Source: Streptomyces mashuensis
GTDB lineage: Bacteria > Actinomycetota > Actinomycetes > Streptomycetales > Streptomycetaceae
Reading direction: 5' to 3'
Assembly: GCF_014654785.1 (NCBI RefSeq)
Contig: NZ_BNBD01000006.1
Location: forward strand, 124,001-188,000
DNA length: 64,000 nt
Shown here piece by piece: positions 25,727 to 36,521 of the stretch (position 1 is its first letter; every line of letters begins with the position of its first letter). Under the pieces are notes generated by a model. It searched no databases. It was given only the letters and a program-made list of their open reading frames with translations, and had not been told where the DNA came from. The translations under genes were made by a program, and so were the position numbers.

Positions 25727-25867
25727 CCACCCCGCCCTTTCCCGAAACCGGGGGCAGGCCCCCGGGCCCCGGCCGCGCTGCGCGCGGCCCTTTCGGGGGC
25801 TCCGCCCCCGGACCCCCGCGCCTCAAACGCCGGCGGGGCTGGATTTGGCTGATGCCCGTCGTACAGC
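25727..25867. repeat. Streptomyces-type intergenic GC repeat followed by a partial duplication
   Basis: Between the cysteine desulfurase and the WYL regulator lies sequence such as CCCTTTCCCGAAACCGGGGG and CGCCTCAAACGCCGGCGGGG. I recognise these strings as occurring many times between genes in Streptomyces chromosomes. They contain nested C-rich/G-rich inverted repeats. The element ends in a 27-base unit (25841-25867) that recurs with 22 of 27 matches at 25881-25907, at the end of the WYL gene. Confidence 0.7.
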
Positions 25868-25888
25868 CCGCCCGGCAGCCGGCTTTGG

Positions 25889-26842
25889 TCAATACCCGTC
25901 GTACAGCGCCACGATCTCCTCCGCCCGCTCCCTCAGATCCGCCCTCACCTCCTCCGGCCCCAGCACCTCCACGTCCGCTCCGAACGCCAGCAGTGCCCGT
26001 GCGGCCCTCGGGTCCGGCAGGGCGAGTTCCACCACCGCCGGGTCGTCGTCCGTCGGCGGGCCCGTGAGGAGGCCGCCGTGGAGGCGGAGGAAGAAGTCGA
26101 GGCGGTGCCGGCGCACCGTTGCCCGTACCAGGGCTTCCGCCGGGCGTTCCTCCACCTGCCGGCGCAGGACCTGCCACACGTCCGTCAGCTCGGTGCCCGG
26201 CCGGCGCCGGACCGGGTCGTCCGTGACCGTCACGGCCGCGACGCGGTCCGCGCGGAACAGCCGGGGGCGGCCGCGGCGGTCCGCCACGAGGTACCAGACG
26301 CCCGCCTTGGCGACCAGGCCGTACGGGTCGACGGTGTACGTGCGCGCCTCCGCCTGCCCGGCGTGCCGGTAGCGCAGCCGCAGCCGCCGGTCGGTGAAGA
26401 CGGCCGTGTGCAGGTCGCCCAGGTCGGCGCCGGGGCCGGGGCCCGCCATCCAGCGGACGGGGTCGACGAGGATGCGGCGGCTGGTGGCCTCGGCGGCGGG
26501 CCGGTGCGGTGCGGGCAGCGCCGCCATGACCTTGCGCAGCGCCGAGCCCAGTGCGCCGTCCAGGCCGAGCGCGGCGTGCGTGCCCGGCCCGGCGAGCACG
26601 AACAGGGCGCGGGCCTCGTCCGCCGTCAGGCCCGTCACGTCGGTGCGGAAGCCGGGCAGCAGCGCGATGCCGCCGTGCCGGCCGCGTTCCGCGTACACGG
26701 GGACGCCGGCGGCGGACAGCGCCTCGACGTCGCGGTAGACGGTCCGTACCGACACCTCCAGCCGCCGGGCGAGCTCGGCCGCCGGGACCTTGCCCCGGCT
26801 CTGCAGGAGCAGCAGCACCGACAGCAGGCGGTCCGCCTTCAT
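25889..26842 (-). CDS. WYL-domain HTH transcriptional regulator (YafY/DeoR type)
   Basis: 317 residues. An N-terminal winged helix-turn-helix reads MKADRLLSVLLLLQSRGKVP and then LARRLEVSVRTVYRDVEALS. The WYL domain (about 140-210) contains the signature region RYRHAGQAEARTYTVDPYG with WYLVADRRGRPRLFRADRV. A C-terminal WCX extension follows. WYL domains sense ligands such as nucleotides or ssDNA in some members. It is divergent from the TIGR03086-type gene across 69 bases that contain a clear palindrome, so it probably regulates itself and that gene. Confidence 0.93.
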   Translation of the reverse strand: MKADRLLSVLLLLQSRGKVPAAELARRLEVSVRTVYRDVEALSAAGVPVYAERGRHGGIALLPGFRTDVTGLTADEARALFVLAGPGTHAALGLDGALGSALRKVMAALPAPHRPAAEATSRRILVDPVRWMAGPGPGADLGDLHTAVFTDRRLRLRYRHAGQAEARTYTVDPYGLVAKAGVWYLVADRRGRPRLFRADRVAAVTVTDDPVRRRPGTELTDVWQVLRRQVEERPAEALVRATVRRHRLDFFLRLHGGLLTGPPTDDDPAVVELALPDPRAARALLAFGADVEVLGPEEVRADLRERAEEIVALYDGY

Positions 26843-26868
26843 TTTTCGTTCTCCCCCCGTCTCCGGAA

Positions 26869-26891
26869 AACCTGACGGCAGGTGTCAGGTT
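26869..26891. promoter_or_regulatory. WYL regulator operator (AACCTGAC-N7-GTCAGGTT)
   Basis: A perfect 8+8 palindrome with a 7-base spacer GGCAGGT, centred in the 69-base divergent intergenic region. The spacer holds a further GCAGG half site, giving three CCTG/CAGG-like contacts in a row. The position suggests autoregulation and control of the divergent gene. Confidence 0.7.
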
Positions 26892-26911
26892 ATGGCGGCA
26901 GGCTGCGGCGC

Positions 26912-27511
26912 ATGAACAGCGAGATCACCACCGCCGACCCCCGTCCCCTCTACCGCCGCGCCGCCGCCCAGGTCGCCCGGCTGATCGCCGCCGCCACCGA
27001 GGGCCGGCTGGGCGACCCCACCCCGTGCGAGGAGTTCGACGTCCGCGGGCTGCTCGCCCACCTCGTCGCGGGCGCCCGGGCCGGTGCCGCCCTCGGCGAG
27101 CGGAACCGCGACGTCACCCTCGCGCCGCCCGCCGGCGTGCCGGACGGCGCGTGGGCGAAGGAGTACGAGGAGGCCGCCGCGCATCTGCTGGCCGTCTGGT
27201 CGGACGACGCGCTGCTGGAGCGGCCCGTGCGCGTGCCGTGGGGCGAGATGCCGGGCGGCGCGTACCTGGCGAGCGGCTGCGTGCTGGAGACCGTGGCCCA
27301 CACCTGGGACCTGTCGCGCGCGCTCGGCGACCCGTTCCCGCTGGACGAGGAGCTGGCCGAGTACGCGCTGGCGTGGGCGCGGCGGGCGCTGGCGGCGGAC
27401 CGTCGTGGCGAGGGCGTGCCGTTCGGCCCGGTGCAGCCGGTGGCGGAGGACGCCGGCGCGTACGACCGGCTGGCGGCGTGGCTGGGCCGGCCCGTGGGGC
27501 AGGCGGGCTGA
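26912..27511 (+). CDS. TIGR03086-type DinB/maleylpyruvate isomerase-like protein
   Basis: 199 residues. MNSEITTADPRPLYRRAAAQ is followed by TPCEEFDVRGLLAHLVAG, EVSxH-like LETVAHTWDLSRALG and a C-terminal GAYDRLAAWLGR. This is the mycothiol-dependent maleylpyruvate isomerase N-terminal/DinB helical bundle, with a metal-type His in LLAHLVAG and another in VAHTWDLSR. It is probably a mycothiol-linked transferase or isomerase; its substrate is unknown. Likely controlled by the divergent WYL regulator. Confidence 0.8.
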   Translation: MNSEITTADPRPLYRRAAAQVARLIAAATEGRLGDPTPCEEFDVRGLLAHLVAGARAGAALGERNRDVTLAPPAGVPDGAWAKEYEEAAAHLLAVWSDDALLERPVRVPWGEMPGGAYLASGCVLETVAHTWDLSRALGDPFPLDEELAEYALAWARRALAADRRGEGVPFGPVQPVAEDAGAYDRLAAWLGRPVGQAG

Positions 27512-27525
27512 CCGGGTGGGGCCGG

Positions 27526-28194
27526 TCAGGTGCCGTCCGGCCCCTCCGTGGCCGCGCTGCGCCGGTGCCAGGCGCGCGGTGCGCGCCAGTGGTAGCGCAT
27601 GGCCATCAGCCGCAGGGCGAACGCGGTGAGGGCCGGCACCATGCTGGTCTGCGCGTTCAGCTCGCCGTAGCGGATGAGGAGCGCGGCCATGGTGGAGCCG
27701 ACCATGGCGGGGACGGCGTACAGGTCGCGGTCCCAGCGCAGCAGTGAGGGCACCTCGTGGGCGAGGACGTCGCGGAGCACGCCGCCGCCCACGGCGGTGG
27801 CCAGGCCGAGGGTGGCGGCGAAGGTCAGCCCGAGGCCGTGGTCGTACGCCTTGACGGTGCCGGCGACGCAGAAGAGGCCGAGGCCGGCGGCGTCGAAGAC
27901 GTTGACGGCCTTGGTGATGCGCTCGACCTCCGGGTGGAGGAAGAAGACGATCACCGTGGCGAGCAGCGGGGTGAGGAAGTAGCCCAGGTCGGTGAAGGCC
28001 GCGGGCGGCACCGCGCCGATGATCAGATCCCGGAACAGCCCGCCGCCCAGCGCCGTGACCTCGGCCAGGACCGCCATGCCGAAGACGTCGAAGTTCTTGC
28101 GCACGCCCAGGAGCGCGCCCGAGATGGCGAAGACGAAGATCCCTGCGAGGTCCAGCGAGTGCTGGACGGTGGGGCTGAACAGATCGGTGAGCAC
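27526..28194 (-). CDS. TRIC/UPF0126-type cation channel protein
   Basis: 222 residues, seven predicted membrane segments in two similar halves. Each half has the family hallmark: FAISGALLGVRKNFDVFGMA with GGGLFRDL, and later FCVAGTVKA with GGGVLRDVLA. Prokaryotic members form trimeric K+-permeable channels (established for some). The GTG start at 28194 is followed by VLTDLFSPTV. It converges with the TIGR03086 gene, leaving 14 bases. Confidence 0.9.
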   Translation of the reverse strand: MLTDLFSPTVQHSLDLAGIFVFAISGALLGVRKNFDVFGMAVLAEVTALGGGLFRDLIIGAVPPAAFTDLGYFLTPLLATVIVFFLHPEVERITKAVNVFDAAGLGLFCVAGTVKAYDHGLGLTFAATLGLATAVGGGVLRDVLAHEVPSLLRWDRDLYAVPAMVGSTMAALLIRYGELNAQTSMVPALTAFALRLMAMRYHWRAPRAWHRRSAATEGPDGT

Positions 28195-28286
28195 CAGACA
28201 TTCTTACTCGGCGCCGGCCGTGCTCCTGTTCGGCGTGTCACCTGCTGGGATGACATGGACGACGGGGGCGACGGGGGTGAGGGCGC

Positions 28287-29906
28287 TCAGCCCAGCTTCG
28301 GCTTGTCCCGGCTGGAGAGCCAGGTGGCGAAGAGCTTGCTCAGGTCCTGGTGCGACACGGCCTCGGCGAGGGCGATGAACTGGCCGGTCCGGACGTTGCC
28401 GCCGCGGTGCATCCGGGTCCACTGGCGCAGCAGCGAGAAGAAGGCCCGGTCGCCGATGCGTTCGCGCAGCACCTGGAGGGTCATGGCGCCGCGGTAGTAG
28501 ACGGAGCGCGACAGCAGCGTCTCGCGGCGCGGGTCGGCGATGTCGATCTGCCAGAAGGGGTCGCCGGCGGAGCGCTGGTTGTAGGCGGCGAGGAAGGACC
28601 GGTGGGTGCTCTGCCGGCCCTTGTGCTCGTCCCACAGCCATTCGGCGTACGTGGCGAAGCCCTCGTTCAGCCAGATGTCCTGCCACCGCTCGACGGAGAC
28701 GGAGTCGCCGAACCACTGGTGGGCCAGCTCGTGCACGATCGTCGACTCGTCCCGTACGGCCGAGTACAGCGGCTTGGTCTGGGTCTCCAGCGAGAACTCG
28801 GCCTCGGGCACGTCGTCGACCACGGCCCCGGTCTGCTCGAAGGGGTACGGGCCGAAGACGCGTGCCCAGTGGTCGGTGACCTCGGCGGTCAGGGCGTAGA
28901 AGTCGGGGCCGCGGCCGGCCAGCGCGGGGTCGGTGGCCACGTACATGGGGATGCCCGCGGGCGTCCGGCCCTGCCGGACCCGGAACCGGCCGATGGTGGC
29001 GGTGGCCAGGTAGGGCGCCATGGGCTGGCTCTCGCGCCAGTGGGCGACCGCGTGGTCGCCGTCGTCGGTCAGCGAGACGAGCCGGCCGTTGGAGATGGCG
29101 GTCAGGCCCTTGGGCGCGCGGATGCGCACGTCGAAGGTCGCCTTGTCGGAGGGGTGGTCGTTGGCGGGGAACCAGGTGGAGGCGCCGTTGGGCTCGCAGG
29201 CGACGAAGGCGCCGTCGCGGGTCCGGATCCAGCCGTAGCGGGAGCCGAAGACGACGGGCCCGCCGAGCGGCCGGGGCGTGCCGCCGTACGTGACGGTGGT
29301 GGTGAAGGTGTGGCCCTTGGGCAGGGGGTGGGCGGGGCGGATGCCCAGTTCGTCGCCGGCGTGGACGAACGCGGCGGGCCTGCCGTCGACCTCCACGGAG
29401 CGGACGTCCAGCTGCTGGAGGTCGAGGTCGAAGGAGGACAGGGCCCGCGTGGTGCGCGCGGTGATCGTGGCGCGCCCGTCGAGCCGCCCGGTGCCGGGGG
29501 CGTAGCGGAGGTCGAGGTCGTAGTGGCGGACGTCGAAGCCGCCGTTGCCGAGGCCCGGGAAGTACGCGTCGCCGATGCCGGCGGCGCCGGCCGTGGGCCG
29601 CTGGGAGGGGCCGGCCGGGGTGCGGGGCGGACGGGCGGGGCCGGTGAGGACCGCCACGACGGTGCCGGCGAGGGCGCCGACGGCGATGAGCCGCAGGGGG
29701 CCGCGGCCGGGGGGCCGGAGGAAGGCCCAGGCGCGCAGGGCGGGGGTCCGCAGGCGGCGGAGGCGGGCGCGGGTCCACTCCCGGCAGGCGCGTATCCGTT
29801 CCGCGCAGGCGCCTGTTCGGGCGCCTATTCGCTCCCGCAGACCGGTCAGGGCCCGCAGCAGCGCCGGCGGTATGGAGAATGCAGGCGGTTTGGGGGGTGG
29901 TGCCAT
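28287..29906 (-). CDS. M1 family metallopeptidase, membrane-anchored
   Basis: 539 residues. A cytoplasmic Arg-rich head (residues 1-60) is followed by one membrane segment LRLIAVGALAGTVVAVL and then an outer beta domain. The M1 catalytic domain has HELAH at 392-396 and the third zinc ligand in NEGFATYAEWLW, the classical HEXXH-18-E. No long C-terminal HEAT domain is present, so it is a short M1 member. It should trim peptides at the cell surface. The next genes upstream encode a peptide transporter, so the two may work together. ATG at 29906 with AAAGGGA upstream is preferred. Confidence 0.9.
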   Translation of the reverse strand: MAPPPKPPAFSIPPALLRALTGLRERIGARTGACAERIRACREWTRARLRRLRTPALRAWAFLRPPGRGPLRLIAVGALAGTVVAVLTGPARPPRTPAGPSQRPTAGAAGIGDAYFPGLGNGGFDVRHYDLDLRYAPGTGRLDGRATITARTTRALSSFDLDLQQLDVRSVEVDGRPAAFVHAGDELGIRPAHPLPKGHTFTTTVTYGGTPRPLGGPVVFGSRYGWIRTRDGAFVACEPNGASTWFPANDHPSDKATFDVRIRAPKGLTAISNGRLVSLTDDGDHAVAHWRESQPMAPYLATATIGRFRVRQGRTPAGIPMYVATDPALAGRGPDFYALTAEVTDHWARVFGPYPFEQTGAVVDDVPEAEFSLETQTKPLYSAVRDESTIVHELAHQWFGDSVSVERWQDIWLNEGFATYAEWLWDEHKGRQSTHRSFLAAYNQRSAGDPFWQIDIADPRRETLLSRSVYYRGAMTLQVLRERIGDRAFFSLLRQWTRMHRGGNVRTGQFIALAEAVSHQDLSKLFATWLSSRDKPKLG

Positions 29907-29982
29907 CGGCCGTCCCTTTCGAGCCCGTTCGCGCACGCGAAAGTCAGCTTCGCACGCGGGTACGGCCGCCGCACGTCCCCTG

Positions 29983-31067
<1,085 letters not shown>

Positions 31068-31071
<4 letters not shown>

Positions 31072-32131
31072 GACGTACCCCGCAGCTTCGGTGCGATCTC
31101 TTCGTTCCAGATCCGGGTGCGCTCCGCGGGCGGCAGGTGGCAGGCGGAGTGGTGGGCGGTGGCGCCCGGCACCGGGAGCAGCTCGGGCCGCTGCGTGCGG
31201 GTGACGTCGCCGGCCGGTACGTCCGCGTAGGGGCAGCGCGGGTTGAAGGCGCAGCCCGGCGGCACGTTGATCAGGCTGGGCGGCGAGCCCTTGACGGGGA
31301 TGAGCCGCTCGGTCTGCTCGCGGTCGATGCGCGGCATGGACCCCAGCAGGCCCCAGGTGTACGGGTGCTGGGGGTGATGGAAGACCTGCTCGGCGGGGCC
31401 GCGCTCGACGCAGCGGCCCGCGTACATCACGAGGATGTCGTCGGCCAGCTCGGCGACGACGCCCAGGTCGTGGGTGATGATGATGACGGCCGAGCCGAAC
31501 TCCTTCTGGAGGTCGCGGATGAGGTCGAGGATCTGGGCCTGGACGGTGACGTCGAGGGCCGTGGTGGGCTCGTCGGCGATGAGCAGCTCGGGGTTGTTCA
31601 CCAGCGCCATGGCGATCATGGCGCGCTGGCGCATGCCGCCGGAGAACTGGTGCGGGTAGTCGTCGACGCGGCGGTGGGGCTCGGGGATGCCGACCCGGTC
31701 GAGCAGTTCGACGGCGCGCTTGCGGGCGGTGGCCTTGTCGGCGTCGTGGTGGACCCGGTACGCCTCGACGATCTGGGCGCCGACGGTGAAGTAGGGGTGC
31801 ATGGCCGACAGCGGGTCCTGGAAGATCATGGCCATGTCGCGGCCGCGCAGCCGGCGCACCTCCTCGGGGCCGGCGCTCATCAGCTCCGTGCCGTCGAGCC
31901 AGATCTCGCCGCTGATGCGGGCCTTGCGGCGGCCGTACTGGCCGACGGTGTGCAGGCCCATGATGCCGAGGGAGGTGACGGACTTGCCGGAGCCGGACTC
32001 GCCGACGATGCCGAGGGTGCGGCCCTTCTCCAGGGTGAAGGACAGCCCGTCCACGGACTTCACCAGGCCGTCGTCGGTGGGGAAGTGCACGCGCAGGTCG
32101 CGCACCTCCAGGAAGGCGGTGGGGGCAGGGG

Positions 32132-32135
<4 letters not shown>
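31068..32135 (-). CDS. dppD: Oligopeptide/dipeptide ABC transporter ATP-binding protein (DppD/OppD type)
   Basis: 355 residues. Walker A GESGSGKSVTSLGIMG, signature FSGGMRQRAMIAMAL and Walker B LLIADEPTTALDVTVQAQ are present. The C-terminal oligopeptide extension ends in CAFNPRCPYADVPAGDV. The start is GTG at 32135, overlapping the dppB stop as GTGA; the longer reading of this frame runs through dppB and is not coding. Confidence 0.93.
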
Positions 32136-33130
<995 letters not shown>

Positions 33131-33247
33131 TGCGGTCGGCCCGGCGGCGGCCGGGGACGGAAGGACGGTCCCCGGCCGCCGCGCGCGGCCCTCACCTGCC
33201 CTTCGGGCCTAGGGGCGGCTGTGCCGGCGGAGCGGACGGAGCGGCGG

Positions 33248-35062
33248 TCACCTGACGACGCCCAGGGAGGCGTAGTCGTAACGCCCGTTGTAGGCGTCCG
33301 AGGTGTAGGCGTTGGTCAGCCGGGAGCTGCGCCAGATGATGTTCTTCTCGTAGGTGAAGGGCATGTACCAGGCGCCCTCGGTGACCTTCTTGTTGGCCTC
33401 CTGGTAGAGCTTGCCCGCCTTGTCGGGGTCGGTCTCGGCGATGGCGTCGTCGAAGAGCTTGTTGATGGCCGGGTCGTCGAGTTCGGGGAAGTTCTGGTTG
33501 CCGCTCTCCTGGATGAAGCGCCCGTCGGCGAGGGGCTGGAGGAAGCCCTGGCCGCTGGGGAAGTCGGCGCCCCAGCCGAAGACGAGGATGCCGTAGCCCT
33601 TGGCCTTGACGTTCTTGGGCGCCCCGATGATGCCGGTGCTCTGCGCGCCGTCGTACGGGTCGATCTGGGCGTCGATGCCGACCTTCTTCAGGGCGGCCTG
33701 CATGGACTCGGCGGTGGCGATCTCCTGCGGCTTGTTGTTGCGGACCGCGATGGTGGTGCGGAAGCCGTCGGGCTTGCCGCACGCCTTCAGCTCCTCCTTG
33801 GCCTTGGCCTCGTCGGGCTTGCCCTGCTTGAGCTTGAACGGGTCGTAGCCGGGGTCGTAGCCCTTCACGGAGGGCGGCAGCATGCTCGTGCCGATGTCGC
33901 CGCCGGCCTCGGGGCCGCCGCGCGCGGTCTGGAGGGAGGTGTGGTCGGAGGCGTAGATGACGGCCTTGCGGCAGTGCTCGTTGTCGAACGGGGCGACCGA
34001 CTTGGGGAAGGCGGCGAAGCGGATGAAGCCGGTCTGCGGGTTGTCGATGTTGCCGCGGCTGGACTGGAGGGCCTTCTGCCGGCCGGCGGAGCCCATGCCC
34101 GTGGCGTTGATGTCGACGTCGTACTCGCCGGCGATGAGCTTCTTGTCCATGTCGTCGGCGTTGCTGGTCAGCCGGAGCGAGATCTTGTCGGGCAGGGCCT
34201 TGCGCACCGGGTCGGAGTCACGGTTCCACTTGTCGTTGCGGACCAGCTCCAGCCCCTTGTTGGCGGTGTAGGAGACGAACTTGTACGGGCCGTTGGAGAA
34301 TGGTTTCAGCCCGTACTTCTCGGCGGTGTCCTTGTCCGGGCGCACCGGCGCGGCGGCCGGGATGGCCAGCATCTGCAGGAAGTCGCCGTTGGGCTTGGGC
34401 AGATGGAAGACGATGGTCCTGTCGTCGGGCGTCTCGATGGCCTTCAGGCCCAGCTTGTCGGGCGTGTCGTCCTTGTACGGGCCCTTGTAGGACCGCTCGG
34501 GGTCCAGCACCTGCATCAGCCACTGGGGGCCGCCGGAGATCTTGTCGGTGGCCCAGGTCCGCTCGATGCCGTACTTGATCTGCTTGCTGGTGACGGGCTG
34601 CCCGTCCTCCCACGTGAGGCCGTCGCGCAGGGTGAAGGTGTAGGTCTTCTTGTCGTCCGACAGCTTGCCCGTGTCGGTGGCCATGTCCGCCACCACGTCC
34701 ACGGACTGCGCGCCGGGCGCGGGCTTCGGGGTGACGAGCGTACGGGTGTAGTAGCGGGCGAAGTCCCACATGAAGCCGTAGTAGCCGCGCTGCGGGTCCC
34801 AGGAGTCGGCGTCCTGGGTGCCGATGAACTTCAGCTCGCCGCCCTTCTTGTCCGAGGCGCTCGCCACCTTGTTGATGCCGGCGTTGAAGCCCGCGGCCTT
34901 GCCGCCGCCCTTGCCGTCCTTGCCGCCGCCACCGCCGCCGCAGGCGGCGGTGGAGACGAGGGCCGCGACGACGAGGGCCGCGCCGGCGGCCGTGCGACGC
35001 CCGGCCCGGGATGCCTGCGATGTCGGTGACGCCGTGATTTTTCCGGCTTTTCTCGCGCTCAA
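33248..35062 (-). CDS. dppA: Peptide-binding lipoprotein (SBP_bac_5)
   Basis: 604 residues. The N-terminal signal ends at a lipobox STAAC (Cys41), followed by a Gly/Lys-rich tether. The SBP_bac_5 domain begins KGGELKFIGTQDADSWDPQRGY. It contains GLTWEDGQPVTSKQIKYGIE and FSNGPYKFVSYTANKGLELV, the expected substrate-binding protein layout. It captures peptides outside and hands them to DppBC. Unusually it sits between the two permease genes. Confidence 0.92.
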   Translation of the reverse strand: MSARKAGKITASPTSQASRAGRRTAAGAALVVAALVSTAACGGGGGGKDGKGGGKAAGFNAGINKVASASDKKGGELKFIGTQDADSWDPQRGYYGFMWDFARYYTRTLVTPKPAPGAQSVDVVADMATDTGKLSDDKKTYTFTLRDGLTWEDGQPVTSKQIKYGIERTWATDKISGGPQWLMQVLDPERSYKGPYKDDTPDKLGLKAIETPDDRTIVFHLPKPNGDFLQMLAIPAAAPVRPDKDTAEKYGLKPFSNGPYKFVSYTANKGLELVRNDKWNRDSDPVRKALPDKISLRLTSNADDMDKKLIAGEYDVDINATGMGSAGRQKALQSSRGNIDNPQTGFIRFAAFPKSVAPFDNEHCRKAVIYASDHTSLQTARGGPEAGGDIGTSMLPPSVKGYDPGYDPFKLKQGKPDEAKAKEELKACGKPDGFRTTIAVRNNKPQEIATAESMQAALKKVGIDAQIDPYDGAQSTGIIGAPKNVKAKGYGILVFGWGADFPSGQGFLQPLADGRFIQESGNQNFPELDDPAINKLFDDAIAETDPDKAGKLYQEANKKVTEGAWYMPFTYEKNIIWRSSRLTNAYTSDAYNGRYDYASLGVVR

Positions 35063-35123
35063 GGTGTCGTGACCTCCGTGGTGTGGGCGGTGGTGTCGGC
35101 GTTGGGTGCGGAAGGGCGCCGGC

Positions 35124-36122
35124 TCAGCGCGAGCCCTTCGGGTCCAGCGCGTCGCGCACGCCGTCGCCGAAGAGGTTGAAGGCCAGCACGGTGACGAAGA
35201 TGGCCAGACCCGGGATGATCATGAACATGGGGTCGGACTCGTAGGTGGTGACGGCCTTGGAGAGCATCTGCCCCCAGGACGACGTCGGCGACTTCACCCC
35301 GGCGCCGAGGAAGCTCAGCGCCGCCTCGTTGAGCACGTTGGTGGGGATCATCAGCGTGGCGTACACGGTGATCGGGGCGACCAGGTTGGGCAGCAGCTCG
35401 CGGAAGAGGATGTAGCCGCGCCCGGCCCCCAGGCTGCGCGCGGCCTCGACGTACTCCCGTTCGCGCAGCGACAGCGTCTGGCCGCGCACGATACGGCCGA
35501 CGTAGGGCCAGCCGAAGAAGCCGATCACCAGGATCAGCACGGCCATCCGCACGCCCGAACCGCTCAGGCCCAGCAGGGAGTTGGGCATGACCGAGACGAG
35601 CGCGATGATGAACAGCAGCTGGGGGAAGGACAGCAGCACGTCCATCACGCGGCTGACGACGGTGTCGATCCAGCCGCCGAAGTAGCCGGCGACGACGCCG
35701 AGCACGGTGCCCACCACCACGGCCACCACCGCGGAGAGGAAGGCCACCAGCAGTGACACGCGGGCGCCGTAGACGACGCGGCTGAAGACGTCCCGGCCGT
35801 TGACGGGTTCGACGCCGAACAGGAAGTCCTTGTCGATGCCGCCCCAGGCGCCCTTCGGGGTGCCGAACAGCGCGTCGATGCGCTCCTCGTGGTACTCGTT
35901 CGGCGGATGGCCCAGCAGGCTCACGATGAGCGGGGCGAACACGGCCACGAGGACCAGCAGCAGCACGACCACGCCGCCGGCCAGCGCAATCCTGTCGCGC
36001 CGGAGCCGCACCCAGGCGATGCGCCAGGGCGAGCGCCCCTCGATGGCCTTGGCCGGCGCGCCGGCGGTGACATCGACGGCTGCGGTCTCGGCCGCGCCCG
36101 TGTCGTGCAGTGGTGCCGTCAT
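35124..36122 (-). CDS. dppC: Oligopeptide/dipeptide ABC transporter permease (DppC/OppC type)
   Basis: 332 residues. An N-terminal cytoplasmic tail (about 55 residues) is followed by six spans. The OppC_N segment WVRLRRDRIALAGGVVVLLL and the EAA loop REYVEAARSLGAGRGYILFRELLP are present. ATG at 36122 has GAGAGGGG 9 bases upstream. An in-frame GTG at 36191 has no ribosome site and lies against the tandem repeats. First gene of the transporter operon. Confidence 0.92.
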   Translation of the reverse strand: MTAPLHDTGAAETAAVDVTAGAPAKAIEGRSPWRIAWVRLRRDRIALAGGVVVLLLVLVAVFAPLIVSLLGHPPNEYHEERIDALFGTPKGAWGGIDKDFLFGVEPVNGRDVFSRVVYGARVSLLVAFLSAVVAVVVGTVLGVVAGYFGGWIDTVVSRVMDVLLSFPQLLFIIALVSVMPNSLLGLSGSGVRMAVLILVIGFFGWPYVGRIVRGQTLSLREREYVEAARSLGAGRGYILFRELLPNLVAPITVYATLMIPTNVLNEAALSFLGAGVKSPTSSWGQMLSKAVTTYESDPMFMIIPGLAIFVTVLAFNLFGDGVRDALDPKGSR

Positions 36123-36193
36123 GTCTGCGGACCCCTCTCGGCCGGCGTACGGCCGGCCCAACGCCCGCCGCGCCGCGGCGGGTTCACTCACCT

Positions 36194-36247
36194 GTGCAGG
36201 ACGTGCCAGACGTGCAGGACGTACGGGACGTGCAGGGCGTGCAAGTG
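36194..36247. repeat. Six-unit 9-bp tandem repeat (GTGCAGGAC)
   Basis: Six contiguous 9-base units, the first and third exactly GTGCAGGAC, the others with one to three changes (GTGCCAGAC, GTACGGGAC, GTGCAGGGC, GTGCAAGTG). It lies 72 bases before the dppC ATG, in its probable 5' region. Nine bases is near one helical turn, so repeated protein contacts are possible, as is simple slippage. Confidence 0.85.
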
Positions 36248-36462
36248 GTGCTGTTGCGCGGGACGTTCACACGGAGCTGAGGCAGTGCGGGGCAGTGCAC
36301 ACGGGGGGCCGCGGAGCAGGCGTTTCCGGCGCTGCGGGGAGCCGGCGGCCCTCGATGCGGGGAGTCTTCATCGCGTCCGCGATCAGTCGCCAGCCCTGGC
36401 CCGCAAAGGATGCGCAACCGTGATCTGCGAAGGGAGGTTCCGTTATACGGACACGGCTCCCC
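36248..36462. other. Gene-free stretch between the two repeat arrays
   Basis: No supported ORF. On the minus strand CCGTATAACGG (around 36442-36452) gives a TATAAC -10-like hexamer inside a short palindrome and could belong to a dppC promoter. The -35 is not clear. Nothing else was recognised. Confidence 0.35.
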
Positions 36463-36521
36463 GGGATCGGTACGGGGATCAGTACGGGGACCGGTACGGG
36501 ATCAGTACCGGGATCAGTAGG
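36463..36521. repeat. Five-unit 12-bp tandem repeat (GGGATCAGTACG)
   Basis: Five units: GGGATCGGTACG, GGGATCAGTACG, GGGACCGGTACG, an 11-base GGATCAGTACC and GGGATCAGTAGG. The last unit contains the stop codon of the SseB-like gene (36514). Array length is likely variable between strains. Confidence 0.88.

Noticed and set aside
36184..36417. 77-residue minus-strand ORF with Cys-Thr-Ser repeats
   Set aside because: The CTSxTS pattern is just the 9-bp tandem repeat read as protein; no ribosome site or homology recognised.
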